DNA of 64,000 nt from Opisthorchis felineus (Eukaryota > Platyhelminthes > Trematoda > Opisthorchiida > Opisthorchiidae): NCBI GenBank assembly GCA_004794785.1, contig SJOL01006417.1:276214-340213 (forward strand), given 5' to 3'. This document shows positions 61,180 through 64,000 of this stretch, one piece after another. Position 1 is the first letter of the stretch, and each line of letters begins with the position of its first letter. Made by a program: the position numbers and the translations under genes. The notes below the pieces were generated by a model. That model did no database searches and was not told the origin of the DNA. It saw nothing but the letters and a program-made list of their open reading frames with translations.

Positions 61180-64000
61180 TGCATGAGTTATTGCACTGGA
61201 AAGCCTAGTGCCTAACGCTGACAAATTCAGGGCCTGTGCCGCAAAGTTTTTCGCTCATGTCCATCGGCTGAACCGAATCCCCTGAACGACAAAATCAAAC
61301 CCGATCCGGGAAGCATGGGCAAGAGCCTCGATCCTGTGGATCAGTCGATGAATCCTAGAATCACTGCTTAAAGACTTGAAAGTACACCATAGTGACATAG
61401 TGCGCAAAACCGCATGTCAGGCTCAGATGGATGACGGCACATTTAGTTTACAGATGGAGTCTTGTAGGTAGCGGGCAACGTTCATCTGGTAAAGCTTTCA
61501 GAGTGACCGTATTCGCAAACTCAAAAAGTGCCTACTCTAACATTTGGACTGATACTTTCCTAGTTTTACATTTTCGTAGCTGACAATCACTTGTTTTGGT
61601 GATTCAAAACCCGATGAACTCCATAGCACACGCATGGAGACCTCAATCTACGTCTGACTTCACAACAAATGTAAGCAAAAAATTGCATAGCTGGAAGGCT
61701 CCGTTTTTTCGCTAGCTCGAGCTGTTGGATGTCGTCGCACAGCTGCTCCCAGCAACCTATGCATTCAAAATAGGCTGATGTCCCTGACCCAACTACTGCC
61801 GCGGTTGTCACCGGGAGCAGCTTGCAATATCTAATGGGTTTTCACAACTCTTCAAAGACCCAGTGGCACTGGGATCGACATTCGTCCGTCGACGGATGCT
61901 TGTGAGTACGGTTTGCTGTCTTAATCTTAATGTGAAAACACCCATCTGGGCTCCTCATTATTGGCGGTTTGTAATCCTCCGGGTCAGTATCCAACTCGAG
62001 TTGCTTAATGAAGAGTCAACCTGTGAACCACCGCTAGTGGTCACCATTGCTTTCCAACCATACTGAGGACTTCAAATTTCCGTGATGGTAGGTTTCACTG
62101 GTCCCCGAGGAGCAGTACACCGAACGGAACGCTTCGGGAAAGTTCGGGAAGCAGGCGACACAAGTAAATGCGGATAATGTTTATGGTCTAAGGCAGGAGA
62201 CAATCTTGGTTGCAACGTACAGGAATAAAGCATACATCCATAGAGTGTTGACAAATCTCAAAGAATGTGATGCCCTTACACTTTGAAGTCATTTTTAGCA
62301 ATAGGCCATAAAAACGAACGAGCAATCTTCCTAAGGTGCGTACACCAGAACGAAACAGGCAGAGGAGCGCGCTTAACACTATGCCCTGCTGCCAAATTCT
62401 ACTACTGGGTGAGACAAGCCGTGAAGAACCTCACAAAAGATCGCCTCGTCAAAGGTGCTAAGAATGATACACTAGGAATTAGCATCAAAAGCTTCAATCG
62501 CACTATGTAGCTTGACCCCAATTGCGACTGATAATAAAACAAGGGATTTAGATAGTGTAGAAAGCGTATCGAAGCGGCACTCAGCGCCCCAGGCACATGA
62601 CGAAAGCTGGCCGTTAACTGAGTCACATGGCCCAATCTTCTGGATCGAATGCTTCACAGATGCTGGACACACAGAACACAATAGCGGCTTGCATTTGACG
62701 TAAGGAATAGATCACGTTCCCCAAAGGACTCACTGGAAGTGACCTGTTGCCTGATTAATAGACAACGATTCTCCTGCAAGTGCAAAACTTGGCGGCTTGT
62801 TTTGTGAAATGCATTCGAAAATACTCCTGGTATTCCAAGTCGGTGCTTGAAAGATTGATAAATGACAGTCTGTGCGATGGTTTCGAGGACACTTCTGGCA
62901 AGGAACAGCATGGCATAAAAATAGTGGCCGCTAGAATGGTCTGTTTTGGAGATGACCTTGGTCCTGTGGCGTTACGTGCCCGGATAAAAATGATAAATAA
63001 TACCAAATAACAAATCTGTGTTTGAGGCAGGTTGTGAGAGGTTGGCAAGCGACGAACAGACCTTCAGACCGAACGCCAAGATTCAAGTGCTTTACTGAAC
63101 CATACTGACTCTGGGTGATCACTTCCAGCATATACATTTACACTCTTGATTTTAATACGAGTACATCATATCATTTGACTCGTGTAGGCGACTGCCGATT
63201 TTCTAAGCCCGATTTCTTTGACATTAATAGCCATGTTGTGTTGTCCGCGGCCGGCGGATGGCTGCTTTTATACAGAAGTCATAGACAAAACTTTGGAAAG
63301 GCATAAAAAGAAATTAGAGCAGGCCAAATTTCGCGGCGTTAGCCATCCGCAACCTGCCAATAATCACGTAGGAGGTCATTTTTGCCAGAACTGTGCATCT
63401 TTCGTACCATATTTGGAGTGAGGGACGCAAGGATGGTGGTCATATGTGGAAAATTGATTTAATGTCCAGAAGCTGCCACGGAGGTTCCAGCGCATTATGT
63501 CTCCTAAGCACTGTGGAAAGTTGTACATCATCGACTGATGGACGAAAAGATGGCTTCTTGTATAAGCATGCACCCAGGGTTCCCCTATTCCATGGCGAGC
63601 TGCTGAATGCCAGGCTAAATGAGCGACCACATGCTAGTGACCCATGGTGCTCATGTGGTCTTCCCCCATCGCCGTTGCCCTAGGTACCTTGTCCCTGATT
63701 CAGGCGAGGCTAGAAAAATCCATTTGGTTAACTGCCTTTGGCTTGAAGATAGTCAAGCCGATGTTTCCAACATGTGCTGGATAGCCGCACATCCTAAACA
63801 GGCTGTGATCCACTTCGAGAAGGATTTGGACCCTTGTCGGAGCCATCCAGGGTTGAAACGCGTTCACCTGGTGCGGGATGTGCTAGGTACGTCCAATGTG
63901 ACAACACCCCTCATACAAAGTCAACTAAATGTGTTTGTAAAGCTCTAGGCTAATATATGAAAGCGACAGCTCGCAAAAAATCGGCGCACAGCTAGGAGCT
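61180..64000. other. Stretch without a recognisable gene
   Basis: Many overlapping short frames up to 109 codons (63619-63948, plus), somewhat GC-richer than average in 63.2-63.9 kb. I see no motif that identifies a protein. The density of overlapping frames and the composition suggest old repeat sequence, but this is not demonstrated. Confidence 0.45.

Noticed and set aside
1..64000. CRISPR arrays, riboswitches, operons, prophage or other prokaryotic systems
   Set aside because: No regularly spaced repeats or prokaryotic genes; the retroelements and noggin domain show animal DNA.

Overview
The window looks like gene-poor nuclear DNA from a flatworm, most likely a parasitic trematode. Nothing in it resembles a bacterial, organellar or viral genome: there are no operons, no dense coding and no rRNA. 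The evidence for a flatworm is one secreted noggin-like BMP antagonist with a long insertion in its cystine-knot domain, a trait known from platyhelminth noggin-like genes, together with many decayed RTE-like and CR1/jockey-like LINE fragments and tRNA-derived SINEs. The phylum is an inference; I cannot name the species.

Only one gene is convincing: an intact, apparently single-exon noggin-like CDS on the minus strand at 32746-34116 (456 aa, signal peptide, nine domain cysteines). All other open frames are 157 codons or shorter. I recognise no protein family in them apart from retrotransposon remnants, so I treat them as chance frames.

Layout. 1-3 kb: a tRNA-like SINE candidate, a partial copy of a dispersed repeat (called R1 here) and a near-perfect foldback element flanked by a 12-bp direct repeat. 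3-14 kb: nothing recognised. 14.2 kb: short CR1/jockey-like RT relic. 20.5-22.3 kb: TA microsatellite, minus-strand SINE, CAT repeat and an RTE-like C-terminal relic. 28.6 kb: relic related to the foldback arm. 30.8-31.4 kb: an AAAATAAGCT tandem array and a tRNA-derived SINE. 32.7-34.1 kb: the noggin-like gene. 37.4 kb: second copy of the same SINE with a TTA-rich tail. 39.9-40.0 kb: an assembly gap inside a TA repeat. 42.7, 45.3, 51.2, 54.8 and 57.8-58.2 kb: more R1 copies, one containing a 62-bp-arm palindrome. 46.3-47.3 kb: long, frameshifted RTE-like relic on the minus strand. 57.5 kb: minus-strand SINE of the same family as at 20.8 kb. 60.1-61.2 kb: CR1/jockey-like RT relic on the plus strand.

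The noggin-like gene would encode an extracellular BMP inhibitor acting in body patterning. No other gene in the window can be tied to it. The most unusual items are the very long basic insertion in this noggin domain, the foldback insertion, and the R1 repeat family with inverted-repeat ends and variable internal deletions. I found no clear evidence of a wholly new molecular system.
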